Assembly: GCA_050633525.1 (NCBI GenBank)
Contig: JBOEGR010000037.1
Span: forward strand, 1 to 64,000
Direction: 5' to 3'
Source: CANLBN01 sp050633525
GTDB taxonomy: Bacteria > Pseudomonadota > Gammaproteobacteria > Pseudomonadales > Cellvibrionaceae
DNA length: 64,000 nucleotides
Of the stretch, positions 46,501 to 55,381 are shown in pieces. The notes under the pieces were generated by a model. The model did no database searches, was not told the origin of the DNA, and saw only the letters and a program-made list of their open reading frames with translations. The translations under genes and the position numbers were made by a program. Each line of letters opens with the position of its first letter. Positions within the stretch are counted from its first letter, which is position 1.

Positions 46501-48443
46501 ATAGCAACCACTTGGTTGTGGTCGTTATATTCGCGCAACCAACGCTGACCTTGTTCATTTTCAGAGGCACACACCCGACCCTGCTTATCACATTCAAATG
46601 TCGTGGTTTGCCCTGCTCGATTGATCTCTGCTACACAGAGGCCGTTATCGTTAAAACGAAAGGCCTCGTGACTGGTATCGGGGTAGGTAATTTTTGTGAG
46701 CTGTTCTTGCTCATCAAAGTGGTAATGAGTTTCGCCACCTTCGGCATCTTGATGATAGATCAGCTTGGCTTGTTCATTAAAGCGGTAAATTTGCTGGCCA
46801 CCGCGTGTATCCGTCATTAGCACTTGGCGATTGGCCGGATCCCACTTAAAGCGATAGTCGTAGGTAGGCTGGCCATTAATTTCATCGCCCCATTGATGAA
46901 GACAGCGAGCCTCTGGCGTGAGAGTGTCCCACTCGAAGTAAAAGCGATAACCGCTTTTAAGCTCACGCTGAGTAATAATATGTTGCTTATAGTGATAGCG
47001 CTCATGAAAACCATCGGCATCAATGGCTCGGCTTAAATCGCCTTGTTGATTATATTCGTAGCTGACCAAGGTAGATCCGACATCAGCATCATACTCACTT
47101 CGTTGAATGAGGGCAGCAATGTGCTTACAGGCAGTGTAAATAAGCTGTGTTGATTTTCCTTGGCTACTGACAATCTCAATTAAGCGTTTACCATCATAGC
47201 GAAATTGGTAGGCGTTATGATGGCTGTCTTGTATAGCACTTAAGCGGTAGTGATTCTCCGTGTTATCTTGCTCATGAGGCAGTCGTTCATAATGCCTCTG
47301 CAAACCAGTGGGGCTATCAAATGGCGTGACAATAAAGTGATGCTCTGAGGAGCGATACACACTCAATTGCTGGCTAGGGTTGTGGCTACGCTCGCCTTCT
47401 TGCGGTAAAGGTAATTCGATTAATCGGCTTTCGGTATCATGTAGCGTTAAGGTTTGCTTAGCAGGGTGAAGACGAATGTAATCACAAAAACTGTGTGTCC
47501 AACCCACACCCAAACCACAATCGTTAGCATTGCTGGTTCGATACGTACGCGACCATGCCAAAGGCAAGGGCCCTTCTATCGCGGCATCCTGCAACTGCAA
47601 CAATTCTTCGCCACTGAATAAACTGATAGGTTCACCACCGACACAAGTATCATCGATTGGCAACGAGACCAAACCACTTTGACTGAGCGCCATTGCTGCG
47701 CCGAGCTTATCGCCCGACTGATAGGCCGTGCGCGCACCGTTAACAGTGCCGACCGCGCTATTCGCTTGAGAAAAAGCCGCCTGCTGTTCAGGCGATGCAT
47801 AGGGCATCACCTCACCCGCCAAGGCTTGTGCTAGCACTTGTGGGCTCGCACCTTTAAGCGACTCCGCTTTTTTAATTAAACCAACACCTTTAGCGAGTTC
47901 GGGCGGTGCATAAGGTAGCGCTTCTTCGGCCAAGGCGTTGGCGATATCTCCTTTGGAGGCACCACGCAAGGACTCTGCCTTAGATGCAAGACGATCTAGC
48001 TCGCCGATGCTTGGAACAAAAGGCGCTATGTATTTGCTGTTAGGCACTGAGCTACGTGTTTTAGTCTTGCGCCCGCCTTTACGCTGCGCAACAGGGACTT
48101 GATAGGGCCAATGGTATAGCGCTATTTTGTCTGCACTGAATAAACGAACAAGCTCTTTTAAACTATGGGTTTCATCCGATTCTTGCAGCGCTATATTGTT
48201 AGGGTCAAAGGTACGAAGAATAGATTGAGCACTTGCGTTAGCAGCGCCAATAAAATTCCCAAGCGTAACAGCGTTGAGGTTATTTTGTTTACCTTTATAG
48301 GTGGTTTGATCCAAAGTGATATTGGTATCAACAATCAATATAGGGCGTGGCTGACGAGCAAGAACAATGGCTTTATCGGAAGCCTTAAAATGTATGGGGG
48401 AACCAGTATGACGGGGGTGAAGCGAATCCACTGTTGCTGACAT
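43542..48443 (-). CDS. RHS-repeat polymorphic toxin
   Basis: 1633 residues. The N-terminal part (1-260) has two 30-35-residue repeats (KAESLRGASKGDIANALAEE / KAESLKGASPQVLAQALAGE). A DUF6531-type start (VGGEPISLFSGEEL) and many YD repeats (for example YDPLDRLIQV) form the RHS shell. The conserved core end is RYYDPNTASFLTQDPI through WVDPLGL at 1356. The variable C-terminal 277 residues form the toxin region. Its last 100 (GWQHIDERHVTGDS ... DDNRVITIFPVRSE) resemble BECR-fold RNases with an HxxxRH start. There is no PAAR or VgrG in the protein or nearby, so the secretion route is unclear. The cleavage-site DPLGL is intact. Confidence 0.9.
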   Translation of the reverse strand: MSATVDSLHPRHTGSPIHFKASDKAIVLARQPRPILIVDTNITLDQTTYKGKQNNLNAVTLGNFIGAANASAQSILRTFDPNNIALQESDETHSLKELVRLFSADKIALYHWPYQVPVAQRKGGRKTKTRSSVPNSKYIAPFVPSIGELDRLASKAESLRGASKGDIANALAEEALPYAPPELAKGVGLIKKAESLKGASPQVLAQALAGEVMPYASPEQQAAFSQANSAVGTVNGARTAYQSGDKLGAAMALSQSGLVSLPIDDTCVGGEPISLFSGEELLQLQDAAIEGPLPLAWSRTYRTSNANDCGLGVGWTHSFCDYIRLHPAKQTLTLHDTESRLIELPLPQEGERSHNPSQQLSVYRSSEHHFIVTPFDSPTGLQRHYERLPHEQDNTENHYRLSAIQDSHHNAYQFRYDGKRLIEIVSSQGKSTQLIYTACKHIAALIQRSEYDADVGSTLVSYEYNQQGDLSRAIDADGFHERYHYKQHIITQRELKSGYRFYFEWDTLTPEARCLHQWGDEINGQPTYDYRFKWDPANRQVLMTDTRGGQQIYRFNEQAKLIYHQDAEGGETHYHFDEQEQLTKITYPDTSHEAFRFNDNGLCVAEINRAGQTTTFECDKQGRVCASENEQGQRWLREYNDHNQVVAIVNPEGQSTQYRYNQLGLLSSVINPLDASTTYLWDEQGQLVAIRDAEGRIQRYRYNDKRQLVAIHHAPNQVTHYQYNHRGQVSALTTPDDQTTHYTYTPLGLLNTVTDAAGRITQYDYDGLSQVTQRTLNKGTAFESILKYEYDGERNLIGLQNEKGERYHLEYDGNERLIKEIGFDGKVTEYVYNKQGYVAQQIERSRVNDPKPVITDYQRNALGQLTQLSNADGVTHFAYNHTGQLTEAGNPHRQLKWRYNHLGQVTEEWQDEQVLQHRYDKAGNRHLTQLPNGDILRAHYNATHQLTDLTHIAKHNRQHESVLALSYNAQGQEVKRHHGNSLTTLSQYDPQGRLSHCGVVQRKPSDNPTKALISHIAGAGNNGFVQRNLKHYHYNASNQLNKIEDQFKGTSTYHYDPLDRLIQVDGPIPEHILHDPANNVLVISQDKTEAEQHGKRAQIENNRLRVQGDTHYHFDAYGNRVLATQVGASKGNDSKDKSSKDTSNTAKIEYRYNTQHQLIAVKSDKGLSLFQYDALGRRCGKQHKDKNGTLTSTSYLWQGDNLLQETKTVKGEQESITQIYLFEPNSLERGGNSHKPLALIKENNVYRYHLDHLGTPEALSDQKGNVVWYTALSSYGNLAIDFNDKIPEPHRADIEQPFRFQGQYHDIETGLHYNRHRYYDPNTASFLTQDPIKLKGGINNYRYVPNPIAWVDPLGLSCKEGGKPSKSFSALNHLPTGDLEPTTNVPNPFENDFGEGVQVARGPMPIRVDTPYFTSPSGASVPSSGAYRPGPTASDNVGLYLYKIKKIKPDYHYDRIGNGYTQQDVDFLRRTYDKLLSEQVGPMPATPFQLQLQHQEQERRAYEDYRANGGRLDHLNWVMVGKPNNPYSVTKRVKPRIEDGNSREGWQHIDERHVTGDSPKGAGDLFAAGTTRQQLEKAAEEVVMKGARISEPNRRMQTYEKRVKVNGKVDRVRASVDSHDDNRVITIFPVRSE

Positions 48444-48573
48444 CGTGTCGTTTCCTTGGGTATCAATCCTAACGAGTTTTTATACTACTCTATTGCACAA
48501 ATTGTGCGCCATTCTACTCAAGATAGACAAGGAACTACTTCACAATTTTACCCAAGGAAGAAGGGAAAGTCGT

Positions 48574-49260
48574 TTATTCTAAGGTGCTCAAAAAACCAAC
48601 GCCGCCCAAGGCTCTCATAGAGCGGCGTATATCTGCTGAACGTTCGAATACATAAGCTGATGGTTTTGCTACGCTGTAACGTTTAGGATTTGGCAATACA
48701 GACGCTAACATTGCCGCTTGAAAACGATTAATGCTTTTAGGTTTAGTACCATAAAAAGTTTCTGTGGCCTTACCAACACCATAAATACCGGGACCGAACT
48801 CAACCACATTAACGTAGAGTTCTAAAATGCGCTCTTTGCTCACAAATAACTCTATCCAAAGCGTTAACCACGCTTCGACCCCCTTACGAAATAAACTTCT
48901 ACCGGGCCACAGATATACATTTTTAACCAATTGCTGAGTGATAGTACTGGCACCGCGGCGTTTTGAGCGTTTTTCATTTAAGGCTTTTTTTAATGACTCA
49001 AAATCAAAGCCAAAGTGCTCGGGAAATTTTTGATCTTCGGCGGCCATCACCGCTAAAAAAACATGAGGAGAGACCTCATCATACGCCGCCCATTTATCAC
49101 GCAAATTAAGCGAACCAACATTATCGTCATTAAACACAAAAGCCGTAACAGGCGGGTTAAACCAACGCAAAGGCAAGGAAAGCAATACAGTTAGAAAAAT
49201 AAAAAAACCAACAATAGATGCACCTATTGTGAATACTAATTTTATTTTCTTAACGCTCAT
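48574..49260 (-). CDS. mtgA: Monofunctional biosynthetic peptidoglycan transglycosylase
   Basis: 228 residues with one N-terminal membrane helix (about 8-30) and a GT51 domain. The catalytic glutamate is in MAAEDQKFPEH, and RRGASTITQQLVKNVYL and the ELYVNVVEFGPGIYG block are present. No transpeptidase domain is fused. It polymerises lipid II glycan in the periplasm. It starts one base after the SDR gene stop, so the two are probably co-transcribed. Confidence 0.96.
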   Translation of the reverse strand: MSVKKIKLVFTIGASIVGFFIFLTVLLSLPLRWFNPPVTAFVFNDDNVGSLNLRDKWAAYDEVSPHVFLAVMAAEDQKFPEHFGFDFESLKKALNEKRSKRRGASTITQQLVKNVYLWPGRSLFRKGVEAWLTLWIELFVSKERILELYVNVVEFGPGIYGVGKATETFYGTKPKSINRFQAAMLASVLPNPKRYSVAKPSAYVFERSADIRRSMRALGGVGFLSTLE

Positions 49261-50019
49261 TTATCGGCCACCGGAGACATCGATAAAACTACCGGTTGTA
49301 TAAGAGGCTTCATCCGATAGCAACCAAAGTACAGCTTGCGCTACTTCTTCTGCTTCTCCACCACGCCCCATCGGAATCATAGACCGTAAACGTTCAACCC
49401 TGCCTGCATCGCCACCACTAGCATGTATCTCTGTCTTAATTAAACCAGGGCGAACACCGTTGACTCGAATACCTTGCTCAGCCAATTCTTTTGCTAAACC
49501 GATTGTCATTGTATCGATAGCGCCTTTGGATGCAGCATAATCGATGTATTCATTTGGCGAACCTAACTTAGCAGCCATAGAAGAAATATTCACAATGCTA
49601 CCACCGTCGCCTCCGCTCAATATCGACATCTGCTTAATGGCTTCACGCGCACAAATAAATGAGCCCGTCACATTGATAGCAAACAGTTGATTTAAGCGCT
49701 GAGCATCCATTTCTACTAGAGGTATTTGATGATAGAGCACCCCAGCATTATTAACTAGCGCACTTATTCTACCGAGCTGGCGATTGACTTCTTCAAATAA
49801 AAATTCAATTTGTTTTTCATCAGCGATATCTGCTGCAAGCGTAATAGCTCTGGTGCCACCTGCTCTAATTTTGCTAGCAACTGACTCAGCCGCTTTTTTA
49901 TCTTCACGATAATTCACACAGACATCATAGCCTTTGCTACCCGCCAACAATGCTACGCTAGCACCAATACCTCGGCTAGCACCCGTCACCACTATGACTT
50001 TATTCATTGATACACTCAT
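49261..50019 (-). CDS. Short-chain dehydrogenase/reductase
   Basis: 252-residue classical SDR: TGASRGIG near the N-terminus (NAD(P) binding), NNAG, the catalytic Ser region VNISSMAAK, YxxxK in YIDYAASKGA and the RPGLIKTEIHA loop. It is FabG-like. An arginine in the second strand (NYRED) fits NADPH. It sits between the MMPL transporter (14 nt) and mtgA. The substrate is unknown. Confidence 0.9.
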   Translation of the reverse strand: MSVSMNKVIVVTGASRGIGASVALLAGSKGYDVCVNYREDKKAAESVASKIRAGGTRAITLAADIADEKQIEFLFEEVNRQLGRISALVNNAGVLYHQIPLVEMDAQRLNQLFAINVTGSFICAREAIKQMSILSGGDGGSIVNISSMAAKLGSPNEYIDYAASKGAIDTMTIGLAKELAEQGIRVNGVRPGLIKTEIHASGGDAGRVERLRSMIPMGRGGEAEEVAQAVLWLLSDEASYTTGSFIDVSGGR

Positions 50020-50033
50020 ACAGGCGAACGGAC

Positions 50034-52796
50034 TTAAGCACGCTCATTCCCCAAAGGTTTAAATATCAAAATGAGTTTTGGCAGCAAAGTCAGTGAAGCA
50101 ACAATAGCGGCAAACATAGCCAAACTCGTCAGCAGGCCAAAATAAATAGACGGAATAAATTTGGATAAAGCCAAAATTGAAAAACCCACGATGACAGTAA
50201 CCGAGGTGTAGTACATTGCCTTACCAATAGAGCCGTGCGCATTATGCATGGCTTTAATATAATTTTTCTCTTTATGAAATTCTTCTCGATACCGATAAAT
50301 ATAATGTACCGCATCATCGACACCAATACCGACGGCAATAGCAGCAATAGTAATGGTCATCATATCGAGAGGAATACCTGCCAAACCCATACCGCCCAAC
50401 ACAGCTAAGGCAGCGAGCATATTAGGAATAAGAGCAATAAGCGAGAGCGAAAGCGAGCGAAACAGCACAATAAACATCAACAAGATGCCGATAAAAACAG
50501 CACCAATCGTTAAGATTTGAGAGCTAAATAAACTTTGCAACATATTATTATAAAGTACAAGGACACCGGTTAAGTTGACCTGCTCTTCATCAAATTCCAA
50601 TTCGGATACCAGATGATTGCGCACGACTTTTAATAGCTCATCACGTTGCAAATTAATATCGGTTTCTTTCACCCGCATGGTAATTCGCGTTTGCTCTTGG
50701 TCTTTTGCCAAATAAGGATCAATTAGAAACGAAGTGATATCCTCAGGTAAGGCCTTGCCCATCAAAGCCAACTCAAAATTATTTAAACTTTTCCCATTTA
50801 AATCTCTAGCAACCTTGTAAGCCATTGCCAGCGACTGAACCTTACCGACTTCAGAAAGACTCTCAAGATAATTATGCACTTCTTCTATGCGTTCCATACC
50901 CACTTGAGTAAACCAATAGTTATTGGTTAAATTAATATCGCTCTGACTTGCTGCATTTGTTGTATTCGAAGCGAAAGGGTCTTGCTCAAAAGTATCTTGC
51001 TCGAAAGGATCGGTATCATCTTGAGCAAATGGGTCACCTGTATCGGCAAAAGGGTCATCACCGGCGTTTTGCTCAAACTCATCAGGAGCCGCGACTGCTG
51101 GCGCGAAAGGATCATTTGCAAAAGGGTCATCTGATGCAGCGCTAGAAAACTCATCACTCTCGATTTCAATCCCACTTGAATTTTGCGTGGCTTCTAAATT
51201 TTGTGTAGCTTCTGATTTTTGTGTAACTCCAGCTGTATTCGGTTTTTTTCTATCTAAAATAACATCCAAGGTAATCGTGCCACCCAATTGCTGGTCGATC
51301 ACCAGCATACCTTGATGAATTTCAGTTGAAGAATGGAAGTAATCAATAAAGCGATTCTCGACCTTAAGGCGACTCATGCCAACCACACTAACTGCAACGG
51401 CGACCAAGCCAAGAAATAAAATCAGGCCCCCTCGCTTTTCTGTGAAACGTGAAAATAATAGTGTCAAGGCAGCTGAGTTGTCTTTTCTTCGATCTACTTT
51501 TGTTTTTGGCAACACCATCAAACCAGCAGGGATAATAATAAAAGCGAAAAAGAAAGCAGCACTCAAACCAATGGTCATCATCCAGCCAAAATCGATCACA
51601 GGGCGAATACCACTAACCACTAATGAAGTAAAAGCAACAATGGTAGTTAAGGCGGTATACAAGCAAGGCTTAAACATAAAGTTCAAGGTACTGCGTAAAT
51701 TTTCCTCTCTTGCATCAATACCACTCTCAAGACTGTTCTCAACACAAAACTCTTGATAACGTACGATAAGGTGAATCGTAATCATCAAACATACAATCAA
51801 TAACAATGCGACGAAATTCGATGAAATAATGGTTAAGCGCCAATCGATCGCACCTAAAAAACTGAGCATAAATACCAGCGAGGTCACACAGGTCAGCAAG
51901 GGCAAAAAGACAAACTGCCATTGCCTAAAAATAATGCTGAGTATGATGATAATAAAGAGAACAATGCCGATGCCAAACACCATAATGTCGCTGGAGATAA
52001 AATCCACCATATCGGCTGTAATCATGGTGACGCCGCCCACAAAGATGGCGGCATCGGTTTTATATTTTGCCACTACGTCGCGCACCGCTTGTACACGCTC
52101 ACGACTTTCGACTGCCGACTCAGTACGGTAATCTAAGAACACTTTAGAAACAGCCTCAAGCTTTGACGCTTCTTCAGGACTCAGCCCACTAGTATCACGC
52201 TGTTGACGTAGCCCATCACGTTCACGCACCAATTCAATATAACGATTATCCGTTGCCAAGGTCAGTAGTATCGCTGTCGTTTTACCATCAGGGCCTAAGA
52301 GCATATCTTTATAGATAGGGCTATTTAAGAATTCCTGTTTAGCCAAGCCATAATCAACCCCACCATCACTTAAGGTTTTAATACCTTTAGCAACTTCAGT
52401 TAAAGAAACCGGGGGACTATAAAGCAAGGGAACATCTAAAATAGAATTAGCACCACTAATGCCCTCAACCTTTAACAATTCATCACGTAATTGTGCCAAA
52501 TGGTCTAAGGTCTGGTCAGTGAACAAATCTTGTTTGGGCGTATAAGTGATGACCAGAAAATCACCGGATTGATAACGTTTGGCAATTTCACGGAAGTAGT
52601 CGAGATCTTTATCGTACTCTAACGTAAGCGCATCAGATGATGCATCGATCTTTAACTTCGGTAACTGAGTAGAGAGCAAACCTATCGACAATAATAGTAT
52701 GATTAGTGTCAACAATGGCTTTTTTAATACACAATAAAAATAAACTTCACTCATTTTCTTTAACATAATTTTGTGACTAACTCTCGAAAGCGTCAT
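50034..52796 (-). CDS. RND superfamily MMPL-type exporter
   Basis: 920 residues with two sets of membrane helices and two large periplasmic loops, as in MMPL/HpnN-like lipid exporters. Conserved sites include IGIGVDDAVHYIYRYREE in the second half and a matching LLLIVCLMITIHLIVRYQEF in the first. The second periplasmic loop carries an insert of about 60 residues (about 550-612) rich in DPFA/DPFEQ repeats. The start could be any of three ATGs (52796, 52766, 52754); none has a strong ribosome binding site. The substrate is unknown; lipid or hydrophobic compounds are likely by family. Confidence 0.85.
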   Translation of the reverse strand: MTLSRVSHKIMLKKMSEVYFYCVLKKPLLTLIILLLSIGLLSTQLPKLKIDASSDALTLEYDKDLDYFREIAKRYQSGDFLVITYTPKQDLFTDQTLDHLAQLRDELLKVEGISGANSILDVPLLYSPPVSLTEVAKGIKTLSDGGVDYGLAKQEFLNSPIYKDMLLGPDGKTTAILLTLATDNRYIELVRERDGLRQQRDTSGLSPEEASKLEAVSKVFLDYRTESAVESRERVQAVRDVVAKYKTDAAIFVGGVTMITADMVDFISSDIMVFGIGIVLFIIIILSIIFRQWQFVFLPLLTCVTSLVFMLSFLGAIDWRLTIISSNFVALLLIVCLMITIHLIVRYQEFCVENSLESGIDAREENLRSTLNFMFKPCLYTALTTIVAFTSLVVSGIRPVIDFGWMMTIGLSAAFFFAFIIIPAGLMVLPKTKVDRRKDNSAALTLLFSRFTEKRGGLILFLGLVAVAVSVVGMSRLKVENRFIDYFHSSTEIHQGMLVIDQQLGGTITLDVILDRKKPNTAGVTQKSEATQNLEATQNSSGIEIESDEFSSAASDDPFANDPFAPAVAAPDEFEQNAGDDPFADTGDPFAQDDTDPFEQDTFEQDPFASNTTNAASQSDINLTNNYWFTQVGMERIEEVHNYLESLSEVGKVQSLAMAYKVARDLNGKSLNNFELALMGKALPEDITSFLIDPYLAKDQEQTRITMRVKETDINLQRDELLKVVRNHLVSELEFDEEQVNLTGVLVLYNNMLQSLFSSQILTIGAVFIGILLMFIVLFRSLSLSLIALIPNMLAALAVLGGMGLAGIPLDMMTITIAAIAVGIGVDDAVHYIYRYREEFHKEKNYIKAMHNAHGSIGKAMYYTSVTVIVGFSILALSKFIPSIYFGLLTSLAMFAAIVASLTLLPKLILIFKPLGNERA

Positions 52797-52888
52797 CCCT
52801 TGAAATATAATTGATTGAACATTGATTAAAAGTTGATTTCTCGCAATTCATTTTTCGCAACTAATTTTTCGTAACCAAAGAGATATGG

Positions 52889-53518
52889 CTACTCACCCCA
52901 ACGGGGGAAAACCGCTTGCTCTATCTCTAATTGGTCTAATATTCGCGCCACAATAAAATCGATCAAATCACCAATACTATTAGGCTTTTGATACAAGCCT
53001 GGGCTTGCAGGCAAAACAACCGCACCCATTTGCGTTAGCTTTAACATATTCTCTAAGTGCACTTGAGAGTAAGGCGTTTCTCGGGGAACTAAAATAAGCT
53101 GTCTACGCTCTTTTAATGCCACATCCGCAGCGCGCTCAATTAAATTATTACTGGCGCCATTAGCAATAGACGATAGGGTCCCGCTGCTAGCGGGGCAAAT
53201 TACCATGGACGAAGGACTACTAGAACCGGAGGCGACAGGAGCAAACCAGTCTTCCCGGCTAAACAATATCAACTGACCTTCTTTCGCATGGTACATCTTA
53301 CCCAATAAAGCTTGCTGATCTGTCAAACCATCAGGCAATACTAAATCGGTCTCCGTCCGAATGACGACTTCGGCTGCGCGGGATATCATTAGGTAAACTC
53401 GACATTGCTTAGCTAGCAAACATTCCAATAAACGCAATGCGTATTGCGCCCCCGAAGCACCGGTAATCGCAAGGGTAATCGTTTTATCGAATACTGTTTC
53501 TATATTCTCTTTTGACAT
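52889..53518 (-). CDS. ubiX: Flavin prenyltransferase UbiX
   Basis: Makes prenylated FMN, the cofactor of the UbiD decarboxylase in ubiquinone synthesis. It is 209 residues long, with the FMN-binding start LAITGASGAQYALRLLE, the CPASSGTLSSIANGASNNLI block and VPRETPYSQVHLENML. It follows mpl on the same strand with a 67-nt gap. Confidence 0.95.
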   Translation of the reverse strand: MSKENIETVFDKTITLAITGASGAQYALRLLECLLAKQCRVYLMISRAAEVVIRTETDLVLPDGLTDQQALLGKMYHAKEGQLILFSREDWFAPVASGSSSPSSMVICPASSGTLSSIANGASNNLIERAADVALKERRQLILVPRETPYSQVHLENMLKLTQMGAVVLPASPGLYQKPNSIGDLIDFIVARILDQLEIEQAVFPRWGE

Positions 53519-53585
53519 TTTTTCACACTATTTATTTCGCGTTATTTATTTCACACTAGATAAGACGCTTTTTTGATAAATGGAT

Positions 53586-55076
53586 TTAACCTACACCCTC
53601 TAAGCTGGAAATGAGCTTTTGATGTATTCCAGCAAAGCCGCCATTACTCATCACTAAAATGTGTATCGGGGCTGTTAATAAACCCGCTGAGGGCTCTAAT
53701 AACTCAGCTGAGGGCTCTAATAATTCTGCTGAAGACCCTAATAACTCAGCTGAGGGCTCTAATAATTCTGCTGAGGGCTCCGAGACTTGTGCGGATACGA
53801 TATCAGAGCAACGCTGAATCAGACCTTCTATCGTCTCATGAGTTTCCGCGGGAACAGTGGTCTGATCAATGACTGACTGAATATCCCAATCTAAATTAGC
53901 GGGCTTATACCATAATACATTGTCAGCAGCGGCGCAGGCAGCCGCTAATGATGATTGATGTAAGCCCATACGCATGGTGTTCGATCTAGGCTCAATGAGC
54001 ACGACTATTTTTTCATCTCCCACCTTAGCCCTTAAACCTTCTATGGTGGATTTAATCGCTGTGGGGTGGTGAGCAAAATCATCGTAGACATAAACATTAT
54101 TACGATCATAGACACACTCCATACGCCTTTTAACACCCTTAAACTCAGCCAGTGCCGCAGCGGCAATATCGGGTGTTACACCGACATGCCTGGCTGCGAC
54201 CATCGCAGCTAAACCATTGGCGACATTATGCAAACCGAGTTGTGTCCACTCTACTGTTGCCTGCCGTTCACCGTTAAAGAAAATATCAAATGCAGAACCA
54301 TCTTCCTTTAGCAAACTCAATGACCAATCAGTATCAGCATAAGACAAATTGACTTGCTCGCATGGTGTCCAGCAGCCCTGCTCTATGACCTCGTCAATAG
54401 CTGGAGTCTCCGTCGGAGCAATCACCAATCCGTTATTGGGCACCGTTCTAATAAGATGATGAAATTGTTTTTGAATGGCCGCCAAATCATCAAAAATGTC
54501 ACCATGATCGAACTCAAGGTTATTGATGATGAGGGTACGTGGCGTGTAATGAATAAACTTGGAGCGCTTATCAAAAAAAGCACTGTCATACTCATCGGCC
54601 TCAATCACAAAGAAAGGCGTGTCACCCAAGCGTGCGGATACCGAAAAATTCAGTGGCACTCCGCCAATAAGGTAACCCGGGGACATATTGGCGTACTCTA
54701 AAATCCACGCCAGCATGCTACTGGTTGTAGTTTTACCGTGGGTTCCAGACGCCGCTAATACCCACTTATCCTTTAATATATTGTCTTTTAACCACTGAGG
54801 GCCAGAGGTGTAAGGTAAGCCCTTATCTAAAATGGCTTCTACTAATGGGTTTCCACGGCTCATCGCATTGCCAATCACAATTAAGTCGGGAGCCAGCTCT
54901 AACTGGGCCAGATCGTAGCCCTCTATCAACTCAATACCCGCGGCCTCTAATTGAGTGCTCATGGGAGGATAAACATTCGCATCGCAGCCAGTCACACGAT
55001 GCCCTTGCGCAACCGCTAACTGTGCCAAGCTCCCCATAAAGGTGCCGCAAATGCCAAGAATATGAATATGTTGCAT
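53586..55076 (-). CDS. mpl: UDP-MurNAc:L-Ala-gamma-D-Glu-meso-DAP ligase
   Basis: Recycles the murein tripeptide by ligating it to UDP-MurNAc. It starts MQHIHILGICGTFMGSLAQL; the ATP site is AASGTHGKTTTSSML, and the EADEYDSAFFDKRSKF and YDDFAHHPTAI blocks are typical. From the ATG at 55076 it has 496 residues, some 40 more than E. coli Mpl. The surplus is mostly a near-C-terminal insert of five SAELLEP-like heptads (see the repeat at 53673). A TTG 11 codons upstream is less likely. Together with anmK it gives this organism both arms of wall recycling. Confidence 0.94.
   Translation of the reverse strand: MQHIHILGICGTFMGSLAQLAVAQGHRVTGCDANVYPPMSTQLEAAGIELIEGYDLAQLELAPDLIVIGNAMSRGNPLVEAILDKGLPYTSGPQWLKDNILKDKWVLAASGTHGKTTTSSMLAWILEYANMSPGYLIGGVPLNFSVSARLGDTPFFVIEADEYDSAFFDKRSKFIHYTPRTLIINNLEFDHGDIFDDLAAIQKQFHHLIRTVPNNGLVIAPTETPAIDEVIEQGCWTPCEQVNLSYADTDWSLSLLKEDGSAFDIFFNGERQATVEWTQLGLHNVANGLAAMVAARHVGVTPDIAAAALAEFKGVKRRMECVYDRNNVYVYDDFAHHPTAIKSTIEGLRAKVGDEKIVVLIEPRSNTMRMGLHQSSLAAACAAADNVLWYKPANLDWDIQSVIDQTTVPAETHETIEGLIQRCSDIVSAQVSEPSAELLEPSAELLGSSAELLEPSAELLEPSAGLLTAPIHILVMSNGGFAGIHQKLISSLEGVG
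53673..53777 (-). repeat. 21-bp tandem repeat inside mpl
   Basis: Five head-to-tail copies of a 21-bp unit. Four clear copies of the type CTCTAATAACTCAGCTGAGG plus G start at 53694, 53715, 53736 and 53757, and one diverged copy lies to their left. Because the unit is 21 bp, copy changes keep the reading frame and add or remove seven residues (SAELLEP). Copies alternate between two spellings (AACTCAGC and AATTCTGC), a sign of stepwise duplication. Confidence 0.9.
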
Positions 55077-55381
55077 ATAAAAAATACTGTCTTTAAATAA
55101 ACACCGCAAGATAACATGAACGATGCTTAAGAAACACTCTCAGGCAAATTTACCTAGGGGCCGTTGACTCCAACACACTAAACGCGAATTAGATCACGCT
55201 TTCTAATACCCACACTATCACCCATGAGCATTTATGATTACTATCCATTTTAGCTTGTTATGGCTATTGATAATCGCAATGCGCCATTCGACGGCCACGT
55301 CTTAATGTTAAAGAATACAAATAAGACAACCGGACAATTAGGAAACAACATAGAACGTTAATAGTAGTCAGGAGGATTGAA
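55077..55381. other. Intergenic region mpl / GH19-like effector
   Basis: A divergent region of about 305 nt. The only clear element is a strong Shine-Dalgarno, AGGAGG at 55371-55376, five bases from the ATG at 55382. The rest shows no supported gene, terminator or clear promoter. Confidence 0.5.

Noticed and set aside
53673..53777. mpl repeat as a possible regulatory or recombination site
   Set aside because: The 21-bp periodicity keeps the frame and the copies code for a continuous heptad series, so it is best read as coding repeat expansion.
55077..55109. TTG start of mpl 11 codons upstream
   Set aside because: The family starts with the HIHILGICGTFMG segment, which directly follows the ATG at 55076.
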